Shown here piece after piece: positions 50,554 through 58,911 of a stretch of DNA of 64,000 nt; position 1 is the stretch's first letter, and each line of letters begins with the position of its first letter. A model generated the notes under the pieces. That model did not search any database, was not told the DNA's origin, and saw nothing but the letters and a program-made list of their open reading frames with translations. Source of the stretch: Xanthocytophaga flava (GTDB lineage: Bacteria; Bacteroidota; Bacteroidia; Cytophagales; 172606-1); assembly GCF_030068545.1 (NCBI RefSeq), contig NZ_JASJOR010000005.1, positions 1-64,000 of the forward strand, read 5' to 3'. Both the position numbers and the translations under genes were made by a program.

Positions 50554-53500
50554 ATGAAAAAGAAAGTTTACATTCTTCTCGTATTCAATCTGTTAGCAAC
50601 CATACTAACATATGCGCAGTCTTTTAAAATTTCGGACAAACAGGAAGAGTTTGTAGCGGATGTATCTAAGATGTTGGCAAGCACTAAAAATGAAAAGCTG
50701 ACTCAACTGGGCTCTGACTTTGGAACAGCCTGGAATAGTCTGAATGAGGCTCAACGAACGAAAATAATAGCTGTCACACAAAAAATGAATGTGAAGAAAT
50801 ATCGTGTTTCTCCACATTATGAATCATTATTTGGGGCTCTTACCTATGCAATTACCAAAGAGAATACCCCCGCTGATGAATATTCCAAGCTATTAAATGT
50901 GATAGAGAAATCCGTAAATCAGTTTGATGGCAAAACATTAGCAGAAGTCTTAAAGAATATGTCTGTATTCTTTGAGAATAAAGCATTGTATAGTACACAT
51001 TATAGTAGCTTACAGGTGACAGGCGGTAGCTATACATTTGAGTTTATTGGTGAGGCGGCACCTTCTGAAGTACTGCCTCCTGCCGAAGAACCAAAAGAGG
51101 AGAAAAAGGTAGAAGAGGTGGTGGTTGAAACACCTAAAAAAGATGACAAGAAAACACCTGCAAAGAATACAGTTACAAAGAATACCGCCAAACCTAAAAA
51201 GGTTGATGACGGCTGGGGATCATTTGACGATAAGCCAGCTGAAGATGCCAGCAAAAAGAGTGCAGATGATGGATGGGGATCGTTTGATTCAAAAGATGAT
51301 AAGAAAACTGCAAACAAAACGAATGATGATGGTTGGGGTTCTTTTGATGACAAACCTAAAACATCTTCAAAAACCAAGAACAAAACATCGAATACCAACA
51401 ATAAATCTACTGCACAAGCCAAACAAAATGATGGATGGGGGGATGCTCCCGTAGAAGAAAAGAAACCGCAGACAGATGATTGGGGTACTCCAGCTACAGA
51501 CTCTGAACAAAAAACAGATGCGAATAGTGGATGGGGAGATAATTTCCAAACACCTGAGAGTACATTTTTGCAATCTACTTTACCTCAGGTTTCCGGACCT
51601 GTACTGGTATTGACAAAAGCAGATTTTACATTTATCAGTCCACACGATTCCGCTGCTCTGATAGGAACAAGCGGATCAGTAATGTTACAGAATGGTACTT
51701 TTGTAGGTAAAGGTGGAAAGTTTGACTGGAGTACTGCTGGTAAACCAGAGATCTATGTGGAACTAAAAGACTTTAGCTTTAATGTAAAAAAATCTCAGTT
51801 GTCAGCAGACAATGTTACACTGCACTATCCTGAAAAAATAGAGACCCCTGTGCCAGGTGTTTTTCAGTTTGCAAGTAAAAAACATTCTTCACCTGCAACT
51901 GCAGAATATCCTAAGTTTACGTCCTTATATAGCAACATTGTCATTAAAGACATTGGACCTAATCTGGTTTACAAAGGAGGATTTTCATTGGCTGGTCGTA
52001 AAATGTCCAGTAAGTCATTATATGGCAAGATGTGTAGTTTGAGTTATGTAAAAGATGGACAAACAAAGTTTAAAACCCGTGGGACACAATACGAATTTCA
52101 GGATTCTACCATTGTTGGTCAGCAGGTTAGTGTGACCATTCCTATGCGCCGGGATTCTATTTATCACCCTGCTGCTCGGATGACATACAAACCGTTTTCA
52201 AAACAGCTCCGGTTAAATCAGAAAAATGATGGTTTTCAGAATACTCCTTATATCAACTCATTCCATAAAGTAGATATTGTTATGGATGGATTGCAATGGA
52301 ATCCCGACAGCAGTGAGATCAATTTCTATACGTTGAATGCCCGTATGGAAGTACCGGGTATCCTGGAATCACATGATTTCTATGATTCTACACGGTATTT
52401 TGATTTGCGTGGTATGTATTCTTTCCATCCATTGCAGATATTAGCTTCACAAGCAAAAAAGGCCAAACGGACTACCTTTACTATTACAGAACTAGCTACC
52501 ACCTATAAGCTCAATCCATCAGTAGTGCGCAATGCAATGATTCGGATGATGCAGGGTGGTTTTGTGGATTATAATTCGGATATGGACGAAGTACGAATGA
52601 CTCGTAAAGGGGACCATAACGTATTGGCAGGTAATAAGAAACGTGACTATGACAGCTTTGTTATCAATTCCTATATTAAGGATAAACCCAATGCATCGCT
52701 GGATCTTCAAACTAATACGCTGACAGTAAGAGGGGTAGAGAAGTTCCCATTGAGTGAGAAACTGGAGGTATATGTGTTGCCACGAAGTAAAGAGATTCAA
52801 TTGCTTAAAGACAGAAACTTCCTGCTGGAAGGGGAGGTGCAGGCTGGTAACTTCCGCTTTAAAGGATCAGGGTTCTCTTTCCTATACGACGAATTTACTG
52901 TGGAGATGAACCAGATTGATACCATTCTCTTTACTCCAAAAGAAGCAAAAGGTAAATCAGATAGTGTACAATTGGGATCAGAGATCCGGTATTCAGCAGG
53001 GACATTATACATCAATAAACCAGATAATAAAGCTGGTTTGAGAGATTATCCGGAATATCCACGTCTGAATGTACAATCAGGTGCTGCTATCTATTTTGAC
53101 CAGAAAGATCGTATCAACGGGTCTTATAACCGAAATGTACGTTTTGAGGTTCCAAGTATTACACTGGATAGTTTGAACTCAAAGAACCCTGAATATAAGG
53201 GGACATTCTATTCGGATGGTATATTTCCTGAATTCGAGGAAGATCTTATTGCTATGTCCGATAACTCTCTTGGGTTTAAGCATAAAGTTCCGTCAGGTAC
53301 CTATCAGCTCTTTGGTAGTGAGGATAGCCGTATGATTTTTGCCGGCGATTTGATTATGGACCGCAAAGGATTACGTGCTTCCGGACGCATTGATCACCTG
53401 AACACTACTTTGACAGCCAAAGATATTGTCTTTACTCCCGATTCTGTTTTTGCCAGAGGACCACAGGCAGATATTAAGGCTGCTACTTTGGGAGCGGTGG

Positions 53501-55830
53501 CTGTACCAAAAGCTACAGTCAAAGATTTTAAGCTGACGTGGAAAGCCAAAGTAGATAGTATGATGATCTCTAGTACCAAAACTCCTTTTGAGATCTATAA
53601 GGAAACCGGTGCATCATTCAGTGGTACGATGGTTGTACGACGCAATGGTTTGTTTGCAGATGGGCAGTTTGACAGACCTGACTCAGATATAAACTCTCCT
53701 TCTTTTGCATTTGAGAAAAACAAATTCAGTGCAGGTGATGCAGAGTTTCGTATTAAATCCAAGACGCTGACCAAACCGTCCTTACTTGCCAACTTTGTAA
53801 ACGTTAATTTTGATATGGGCAAAGGAATGGTAGAAATCAAGACTAGTACAAACCCTGATCTTATAGGATTTGCCAGTCTGGAATTCCCTTATTGTGAGTA
53901 TAAGACATCTATTCAGGAGGCTACCTGGTTGCTTGATAAGAAGTTAGTATTCATGAAGGGTGATGTGAAGACTTCGACATTTACATCCAACAACCCACAA
54001 CATGAAGGATTGACATTCAATGGTAGTGTGGCTGGTTATAATATTGATAAAATGACATTGAGTATCTCAGGTATTCCATACATTGTTTCTGCTGATGCGC
54101 GTATCTATCCAAGCAAGGGAACCGTAATGATTACCGAGAATGCTAAAATGCAACCTTTGTCAAAAGCCGTACTGACACTGGACACAACAACCTCTTATCA
54201 CAAGCTGGTAGATGGTGAAATTCAGATCTTGTCCCGTAAGAAGTTTGCAGGTAATGCAACATACGCCTATACCAACTTTGAAGGAAAAACCTTTAATGTG
54301 AAAATGCGTGACTTTGAAACCCGTACAGAAGAAGCAAAACGTAAGAAAGATGTTCCTCTTGAATATACAGCTGCTACGGGTATTGTAGATGAAGGTGATA
54401 AATTTTATCTGACATCCAGGATGTTGTTTAAAGGAGCTATTACGATGAAATCTCCCCGAAAGTACCTGGATCTTGATGGCTTTGTGAAGCTCGACTTAAA
54501 ATCTACCAGTAGTCTTGCCGACTGGATTTCTTACAAAAGTAAGCCAGAGGATGAAGGGGTAACGATCACAGTAGATGAGAATCTGAAGAGTGGTGAGACA
54601 CAGATGACTGTGGGTGTGCATGTTGATAAAGAAACTTCTTCTGTTTATACTACCTTTATTTCTGCCAAGAGCCATGCAGATGATAAGGACATTCTGATGG
54701 CTACAGGACAACTTACCAACAACGATGAAGGAAACGAATTTAAGGTTGTTGACCCCGAAAGAGCCAAGAATAACAAATATGCCGGTAATCAATTTATCTT
54801 GGATGATAATACAGGTAAGATCCGTCTGGAAGGAAACCTGAGACTGTTTGAGGATCCGGGAAATTATCTGCCTGTGTCTTCAGGAAGTGGGGAAATAGAT
54901 CTTAAAACCAATAAATATACATTCAACACACTGATGGGATGGAACTTCCCTACATCTACTCAGATTTATGATGAAATGGCGGCAGGAATTTTGGAAGCCA
55001 AAGAGAATGAAGGCGTAGGACAGGAAGCGGCAGAAGATAACAAGGAAAGATTCCTGATGAAAATTGCGCAAATCATTGGAGAGAAAGAAACACAATACTG
55101 GAAAGACAAACTGACCATTGAGTATATTCCTATGCCTCAGATTTCCAAACGATTTGCATTGCCTCTGGTATTATCTAATGTGGATCTACTTTGGAATGAT
55201 GAATCTAAAAGTTTTGGTAGTGTAGGTAAAATTGGCGTATCAAATATTGGAAATAACGACATCAATTCTGCCTTTGATGGTATGGTTGAAATTCGTAAAA
55301 CGGCAGAAGGTGATCAGGCTACTATTTACCTGGAGGTATCTTCTGACAAATGGTACTATATGAACTACCAGCAAGGTCAATATTCATTACTTTCTTCTGA
55401 TGAGAATTTTAATGCAGTAGTTTCTTCAAAAGGAAAAGGTGGAAAATCGTTCACTGTTGCATTGGCTACTGAAAATGATGTCAATGGCTTCAAGGATCAT
55501 TTCAATGATACTCACAATAAAGGAAAAGAAATTCCTAAGAAAGAAAAGTCTGTTGTAAAGAAAGAAGAGCCTAAAAAAGAAGAACCTAAGAAGGAAGATT
55601 CTAAAATAAAAGAGAAGCCAAAGGCGGATGATAAGCTTGTAGAAGGAGAAGCTGATGAAAATGCGCAGCCTGAGGGAGAAGAAAATACACCTCCAAAAGA
55701 AAGTAAAAAGGAGAAAGAGAAGAAAAAGAAATCTGATAAAAAGGCTGACTCCAAAGCAGATGCCAAAGAGAAGAAGAAAAAAGAAGAGAAGCCTAAAACT
55801 ATCGATGAAGAAGAAGAAGACGGTTTCTAG
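50554..55830 (+). CDS. Giant exported protein, 1758 aa, with GWG repeats and lysine-rich tail
   Basis: A signal peptide is present (MKKKVYILLVFNLLATILTY, cleavage near YAQ|SFK). Residues about 215-335 hold six Trp-Gly repeats in a low-complexity linker: DDGWGSFD three times, then NDGWGDAP, DDWGTP and SGWGDNF. From about 350 to 1600 the sequence is dense in alternating beta-strand patterns (VLTKADFTFISPHDSAALIG, FSFNVKKSQLSADNVTLHYP), unlike a TonB-dependent barrel and suggestive of repeated beta-taco or jelly-roll units as in LptA/AsmA-type proteins. At about 640-690 there is a helical insert, TFTITELATTYKLNPSVVRN then GGFVDYN, that looks like a winged helix. The C-terminal 130 residues are Lys/Glu-rich (KKEEPKKEEPKKED) with no PorSS signal seen. 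It is a single gene; I do not recognise its function. Confidence 0.9.
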   Translation: MKKKVYILLVFNLLATILTYAQSFKISDKQEEFVADVSKMLASTKNEKLTQLGSDFGTAWNSLNEAQRTKIIAVTQKMNVKKYRVSPHYESLFGALTYAITKENTPADEYSKLLNVIEKSVNQFDGKTLAEVLKNMSVFFENKALYSTHYSSLQVTGGSYTFEFIGEAAPSEVLPPAEEPKEEKKVEEVVVETPKKDDKKTPAKNTVTKNTAKPKKVDDGWGSFDDKPAEDASKKSADDGWGSFDSKDDKKTANKTNDDGWGSFDDKPKTSSKTKNKTSNTNNKSTAQAKQNDGWGDAPVEEKKPQTDDWGTPATDSEQKTDANSGWGDNFQTPESTFLQSTLPQVSGPVLVLTKADFTFISPHDSAALIGTSGSVMLQNGTFVGKGGKFDWSTAGKPEIYVELKDFSFNVKKSQLSADNVTLHYPEKIETPVPGVFQFASKKHSSPATAEYPKFTSLYSNIVIKDIGPNLVYKGGFSLAGRKMSSKSLYGKMCSLSYVKDGQTKFKTRGTQYEFQDSTIVGQQVSVTIPMRRDSIYHPAARMTYKPFSKQLRLNQKNDGFQNTPYINSFHKVDIVMDGLQWNPDSSEINFYTLNARMEVPGILESHDFYDSTRYFDLRGMYSFHPLQILASQAKKAKRTTFTITELATTYKLNPSVVRNAMIRMMQGGFVDYNSDMDEVRMTRKGDHNVLAGNKKRDYDSFVINSYIKDKPNASLDLQTNTLTVRGVEKFPLSEKLEVYVLPRSKEIQLLKDRNFLLEGEVQAGNFRFKGSGFSFLYDEFTVEMNQIDTILFTPKEAKGKSDSVQLGSEIRYSAGTLYINKPDNKAGLRDYPEYPRLNVQSGAAIYFDQKDRINGSYNRNVRFEVPSITLDSLNSKNPEYKGTFYSDGIFPEFEEDLIAMSDNSLGFKHKVPSGTYQLFGSEDSRMIFAGDLIMDRKGLRASGRIDHLNTTLTAKDIVFTPDSVFARGPQADIKAATLGAVAVPKATVKDFKLTWKAKVDSMMISSTKTPFEIYKETGASFSGTMVVRRNGLFADGQFDRPDSDINSPSFAFEKNKFSAGDAEFRIKSKTLTKPSLLANFVNVNFDMGKGMVEIKTSTNPDLIGFASLEFPYCEYKTSIQEATWLLDKKLVFMKGDVKTSTFTSNNPQHEGLTFNGSVAGYNIDKMTLSISGIPYIVSADARIYPSKGTVMITENAKMQPLSKAVLTLDTTTSYHKLVDGEIQILSRKKFAGNATYAYTNFEGKTFNVKMRDFETRTEEAKRKKDVPLEYTAATGIVDEGDKFYLTSRMLFKGAITMKSPRKYLDLDGFVKLDLKSTSSLADWISYKSKPEDEGVTITVDENLKSGETQMTVGVHVDKETSSVYTTFISAKSHADDKDILMATGQLTNNDEGNEFKVVDPERAKNNKYAGNQFILDDNTGKIRLEGNLRLFEDPGNYLPVSSGSGEIDLKTNKYTFNTLMGWNFPTSTQIYDEMAAGILEAKENEGVGQEAAEDNKERFLMKIAQIIGEKETQYWKDKLTIEYIPMPQISKRFALPLVLSNVDLLWNDESKSFGSVGKIGVSNIGNNDINSAFDGMVEIRKTAEGDQATIYLEVSSDKWYYMNYQQGQYSLLSSDENFNAVVSSKGKGGKSFTVALATENDVNGFKDHFNDTHNKGKEIPKKEKSVVKKEEPKKEEPKKEDSKIKEKPKADDKLVEGEADENAQPEGEENTPPKESKKEKEKKKKSDKKADSKADAKEKKKKEEKPKTIDEEEEDGF

Positions 55831-55840
55831 CTTATCTAAA

Positions 55841-55874
55841 CAAAACACCCTGGCAGAGATGTCAGGGTGTTTTG
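55841..55874 (+). terminator. Terminator after the giant gene
   Basis: CAAAACACCCTG (55841-55852) pairs perfectly with CAGGGTGTTTTG (55863-55874), followed by TTTTAA. Confidence 0.85.
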
Positions 55875-55948
55875 TTTTAAGCCCTCTTAGGGCATACTTT
55901 TTTCATCAGTTGTACTTTCTTATTTATTAACTTTTAATGTAGAATGCT

Positions 55949-56455
55949 ATGTATGCTCAATCCATGCAACCCACAGAATACGAAAAACTAAAAGATAAAA
56001 TCAAGGGCATTAAAATTGCCATGCTCACTACAATTGACTCTCAGGGAGACTTACGAAGCCGTCCGATGGCAACACAGGAAATGGATGAAAATGGAACCTT
56101 ATGGTTTTTTACAAGCGATGATTCTCATAAAGTAGAAGAACTGCAACGAAACAATAAAGTGCAAATAAGCTATTCGGATGAGGATGCAGTTACCTATGTG
56201 TCTGTTTCAGGAATCGCTGAACTAACCAAAGACTCTCAGAAAATTAATGAACTTTGGTCTGATGCTTTCAGAGCTTGGTTTCCAGGAGGAAAAGATGACC
56301 CTAGGTTGGCCTTGTTAAAAATCACTCCTTACAAAGCAGAGTACTGGGATAGTCCGGGTGGTAAGATGCAGACTTTGTTTGAAATGATCAAAGGTGTCTT
56401 CACTGGAGAGTCTGATAAGTCATCCCAACATGAAAAACTGGGAAGAGACTCTTAA
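55949..56455 (+). CDS. General-stress FMN-binding split-barrel protein
   Basis: The 168-residue protein matches the general stress protein 26-like, pyridoxamine-5'-phosphate-oxidase-like fold: KIKGIKIAMLTTIDSQGDLR, SRPMATQEMDENGTLWFFTS, then NNKVQISYSDEDAVTYVSVS and the C-terminal KAEYWDSPGG. These cytoplasmic proteins bind a flavin or deazaflavin, but physiological reactions are mostly unknown. ATG 55949 and 55964 are both possible starts. It stands alone on the plus strand between two terminators. Confidence 0.87.
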   Translation: MYAQSMQPTEYEKLKDKIKGIKIAMLTTIDSQGDLRSRPMATQEMDENGTLWFFTSDDSHKVEELQRNNKVQISYSDEDAVTYVSVSGIAELTKDSQKINELWSDAFRAWFPGGKDDPRLALLKITPYKAEYWDSPGGKMQTLFEMIKGVFTGESDKSSQHEKLGRDS

Positions 56456-56481
56456 AGATTTTCGAAGGTAGTGTTATTGAG

Positions 56482-56516
56482 AAGCTTATAGCCTAATTTT
56501 ACCAGGCTATAAGCTT
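56482..56516. terminator. Hairpin between convergent genes
   Basis: AAGCTTATAGCCT (56482-56494) pairs with AGGCTATAAGCTT (56504-56516) around a 9-base loop. U-runs are weak on both strands. Confidence 0.55.
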
Positions 56517-56530
56517 ATAGCTGAATACTA

Positions 56531-57436
56531 TTACTTTTGTGTCTGACTGGTAAAGGTACTCTCGAATATCCGGTCGGCATTGTTAGTTTCAAATCCATCC
56601 CGCAGGTGTTCACGTTTGATTTGATCCGAAGGTAAATGGCGAAACTGAGGTAATACCCGTCGTTCTGCAAACTCTACATAACTACCTGATATCTGATGTT
56701 TCTCTCCTTCAGCAAACTCTGCTTCGATCATTTCTGCCACAGAAGAACTTTGAGCCAATCCTCCATCTGGACTGGTTTTTATCTTGCCACCTGAATCATT
56801 GAGCTTTATACCCGTATGCTCCAGAAAGGTATTGAATTCAGGAAGTGTATTGTACCCTTTCTTTAGGTTGTGAACACTTATTGTGTAATGGTTCAGATAA
56901 TATCTGTTGTAGATAACCCAAGCTGCATATTCACTTTCTGCCTGCAAAGCCTGATAATCTTTCCAGGTTGGCTTACGCCAGAGAGGTTTGTGTAAAAACG
57001 CATCCACAGCCGCAGGGTCATTCAGATCAAGAGCATTTACCGGATCTGATTTTACTTCATTAGTATAGCTGGTGATAATCTTCTGAATAGGCTCTGAAAG
57101 GTCCTGTATTCGCAACTCACTGACAAAGATACGCGGAAAATGAGATTCAGGTGGAGAAAACCAATAGGCATTCAGCTTCTTTCCCTCAAAATAAAAATAA
57201 TCACGTTTCTGATAGCCATAATGGAGAAATATCTTCTCAAAAGATTGAATACCAAGCTGAGGCACTCCCATGGTTCGAAATGCTATATGATCATTTTCTA
57301 TTTCATCGGCATGCTGTATAATGCCTTCTGCAACCATGGCATTGAGGATATGATTTACATCCGGAACCCGCTCCTTGTACCGGCGCATAAGTCCGTTCAA
57401 AACAAATGTTAAGGTTTCTTTTTGATCTGTATTCAT
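56531..57436 (-). CDS. DUF1338 / 2-oxoadipate dioxygenase-decarboxylase-like protein
   Basis: The 301-residue protein matches DUF1338, a vicinal-oxygen-chelate-like family that includes the iron enzyme converting 2-oxoadipate to D-2-hydroxyglutarate (HglS/YdcJ). Likely metal and substrate residues are His in ENDHIAFRTMGVPQLGIQSF, the acid pair in RIFVSELRIQDLS, and His in YYLNHYTISVHNLKKGY with a late Glu in SGSYVEFAERRVLPQFRHLP. The shorter size (HglS is about 460) fits the compact form. It lies 71 bases after a saccharopine-dehydrogenase-like gene on the same strand, which supports lysine catabolism through 2-aminoadipate and 2-oxoadipate. Confidence 0.85.
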   Translation of the reverse strand: MNTDQKETLTFVLNGLMRRYKERVPDVNHILNAMVAEGIIQHADEIENDHIAFRTMGVPQLGIQSFEKIFLHYGYQKRDYFYFEGKKLNAYWFSPPESHFPRIFVSELRIQDLSEPIQKIITSYTNEVKSDPVNALDLNDPAAVDAFLHKPLWRKPTWKDYQALQAESEYAAWVIYNRYYLNHYTISVHNLKKGYNTLPEFNTFLEHTGIKLNDSGGKIKTSPDGGLAQSSSVAEMIEAEFAEGEKHQISGSYVEFAERRVLPQFRHLPSDQIKREHLRDGFETNNADRIFESTFTSQTQK

Positions 57437-57507
57437 AATGGGATACTGTTTTACTGATCTGAATTATGATATACATATTCCGTAAATAGATTCCGGAATA
57501 GTCTGAG

Positions 57508-58566
57508 TTATTTGAATAGAGTACCGTTGGAGGTAGCCAGAAAGAGGTCAAAAGGAATATCTTCCTGTTTCAGAAAGCCTTTTTGTGGCAATGACTCATT
57601 AGCTACCATTTCAACTACAGCAGCAACTGAGGCCGCAGTTGTCCATGAGATAGCACGCCAGTGCTGGCCTTCTATTTGTTTTGGATAATAGGCTTGGTAG
57701 AACTCTTCACGCTCAATTTTATCCTCTTTCCATCCCTCTACTACTGTATACACATAGACCACATCTTCCTGTACAGGAGGCTTAGCATTGGTTAAAATGT
57801 TTTCGATCAGTTGCCGGTCGTCTTTCATAATCAGTTCATATAACATAAACTTCATGAGTTTAGCATGACCTGGATAGCGAATCGTTTTATAGTTTAGTGT
57901 ATCGACTCTTCCTGCATAGGTTTCACACATGGTACCTAATCCTCCTGAAGTACTGAATGCTTCAAATTCCTGTCCCTCTATATTAATAACTTCTATGCCA
58001 TCCAGAGAAGGAACCATTTTGCGAACACCGTTGTGTATCACTTCAGAATCATTAATATACTCGTTTATCACACCTGCCGGAGACCATGTAAATGAATAAC
58101 CTAATAGGCCGTTAGGATAACGTGGCAGTGCCCCCACACGTAGTTCCATATCGCGAAGTTTGGTAAAGCGTTTTGCCAGATCTGCTCCAACTATTCCGAT
58201 TAATCCAGGTGCCAACCCACATTGTGGAGCCATAATAGATTTAGATGTCTTTGCCATCTCCCGAATGCTATTTGTAGTAGGAACATCTTCGGTAAGATCA
58301 AAATAATGTATACTTAACTGGTGAGCAGTTTGTGCTATCGGCAGATTGAGATTATAGGGGAGACAGGATACAACTGCATCAAATCCTTTAAGGGTCTTCT
58401 GCAGAAATGTATGATCTGCAACATCACCTTGTAAGATATCAAAAGGGAGAGGATACGAATAATGAGGTTTATTTTTATCAAGGCCTGTAACACTGAATCG
58501 TTTACTCAAAAGTACACCGACTAGTGAGCCTACTTTGCCCATGCCGATTACCAGAACGTTTTTCAT
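57508..58566 (-). CDS. Saccharopine dehydrogenase-like oxidoreductase
   Basis: The 352-residue protein starts with a Rossmann fold (MKNVLVIGMGKVGSLVGVLL) and a second dinucleotide segment (GFDAVVSCLPYNLNLPIAQT), then the saccharopine dehydrogenase C-terminal domain with MAPQCGLAPGLIGIVGADLA and GALPRYPNGLLGYSFTWSPA. This is the short bacterial form, also called saccharopine reductase or lysine 2-oxoglutarate reductase-like. Adjacent DUF1338 fits a lysine degradation step, but the family also includes carboxynorspermidine synthase relatives. The upstream 345 bases have a promoter-like pair at 58848-58878. Confidence 0.88.
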   Translation of the reverse strand: MKNVLVIGMGKVGSLVGVLLSKRFSVTGLDKNKPHYSYPLPFDILQGDVADHTFLQKTLKGFDAVVSCLPYNLNLPIAQTAHQLSIHYFDLTEDVPTTNSIREMAKTSKSIMAPQCGLAPGLIGIVGADLAKRFTKLRDMELRVGALPRYPNGLLGYSFTWSPAGVINEYINDSEVIHNGVRKMVPSLDGIEVINIEGQEFEAFSTSGGLGTMCETYAGRVDTLNYKTIRYPGHAKLMKFMLYELIMKDDRQLIENILTNAKPPVQEDVVYVYTVVEGWKEDKIEREEFYQAYYPKQIEGQHWRAISWTTAASVAAVVEMVANESLPQKGFLKQEDIPFDLFLATSNGTLFK

Positions 58567-58847
58567 GGTTTTTGGGGATGTTAATTAGTAATTGAATAAA
58601 TGATATAAAGCAATAATATACATATCAGCCCACTCAGAACAGAAATGGATATAGTATCTGTATAGTATGTTAGGTGTGCCCGAAAAGTGGATACGATTAT
58701 CTAACCATGATTGATTTCATGGTAATTAGATATAATAAACTTTCAGCCTTTTATGGGAATAAAAGAACTAGCACTACGAAGATAGGACAAACGTGCCAGG
58801 TCAGACTGTAGTTCAGGATTCAAAAGGTTCGTAGATTTATTTCAGAG

Positions 58848-58878
58848 CAAATATAGCAAAGAAGAGAAATCTCGCAAC
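58848..58878 (-). promoter_or_regulatory. Possible promoter in the 345-base spacer upstream of the saccharopine gene
   Basis: On the minus strand GTTG (58878-58875), a 19-base spacer and TATATTTG (58855-58848) match the -33/-7 pattern with one -33 mismatch. The leader to ATG 58566 would be about 275 bases, unusually long. No gene is seen elsewhere in 58567-58911. Confidence 0.35.
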
Positions 58879-58911
58879 TATTCTGAATGTCAATGTGCAA
58901 AATCAAGTATA

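Noticed and set aside
51030..51422. Minus-strand hydrophobic frame opposite the GWG repeats
   Set aside because: Antisense of a Lys/Asp-rich repeat; hydrophobic character is an artefact.
55426..55848. Minus-strand membrane-like frame opposite the giant gene's tail
   Set aside because: Antisense of AAA/GAA codons yields Phe/Leu/Ser runs; not a real gene.
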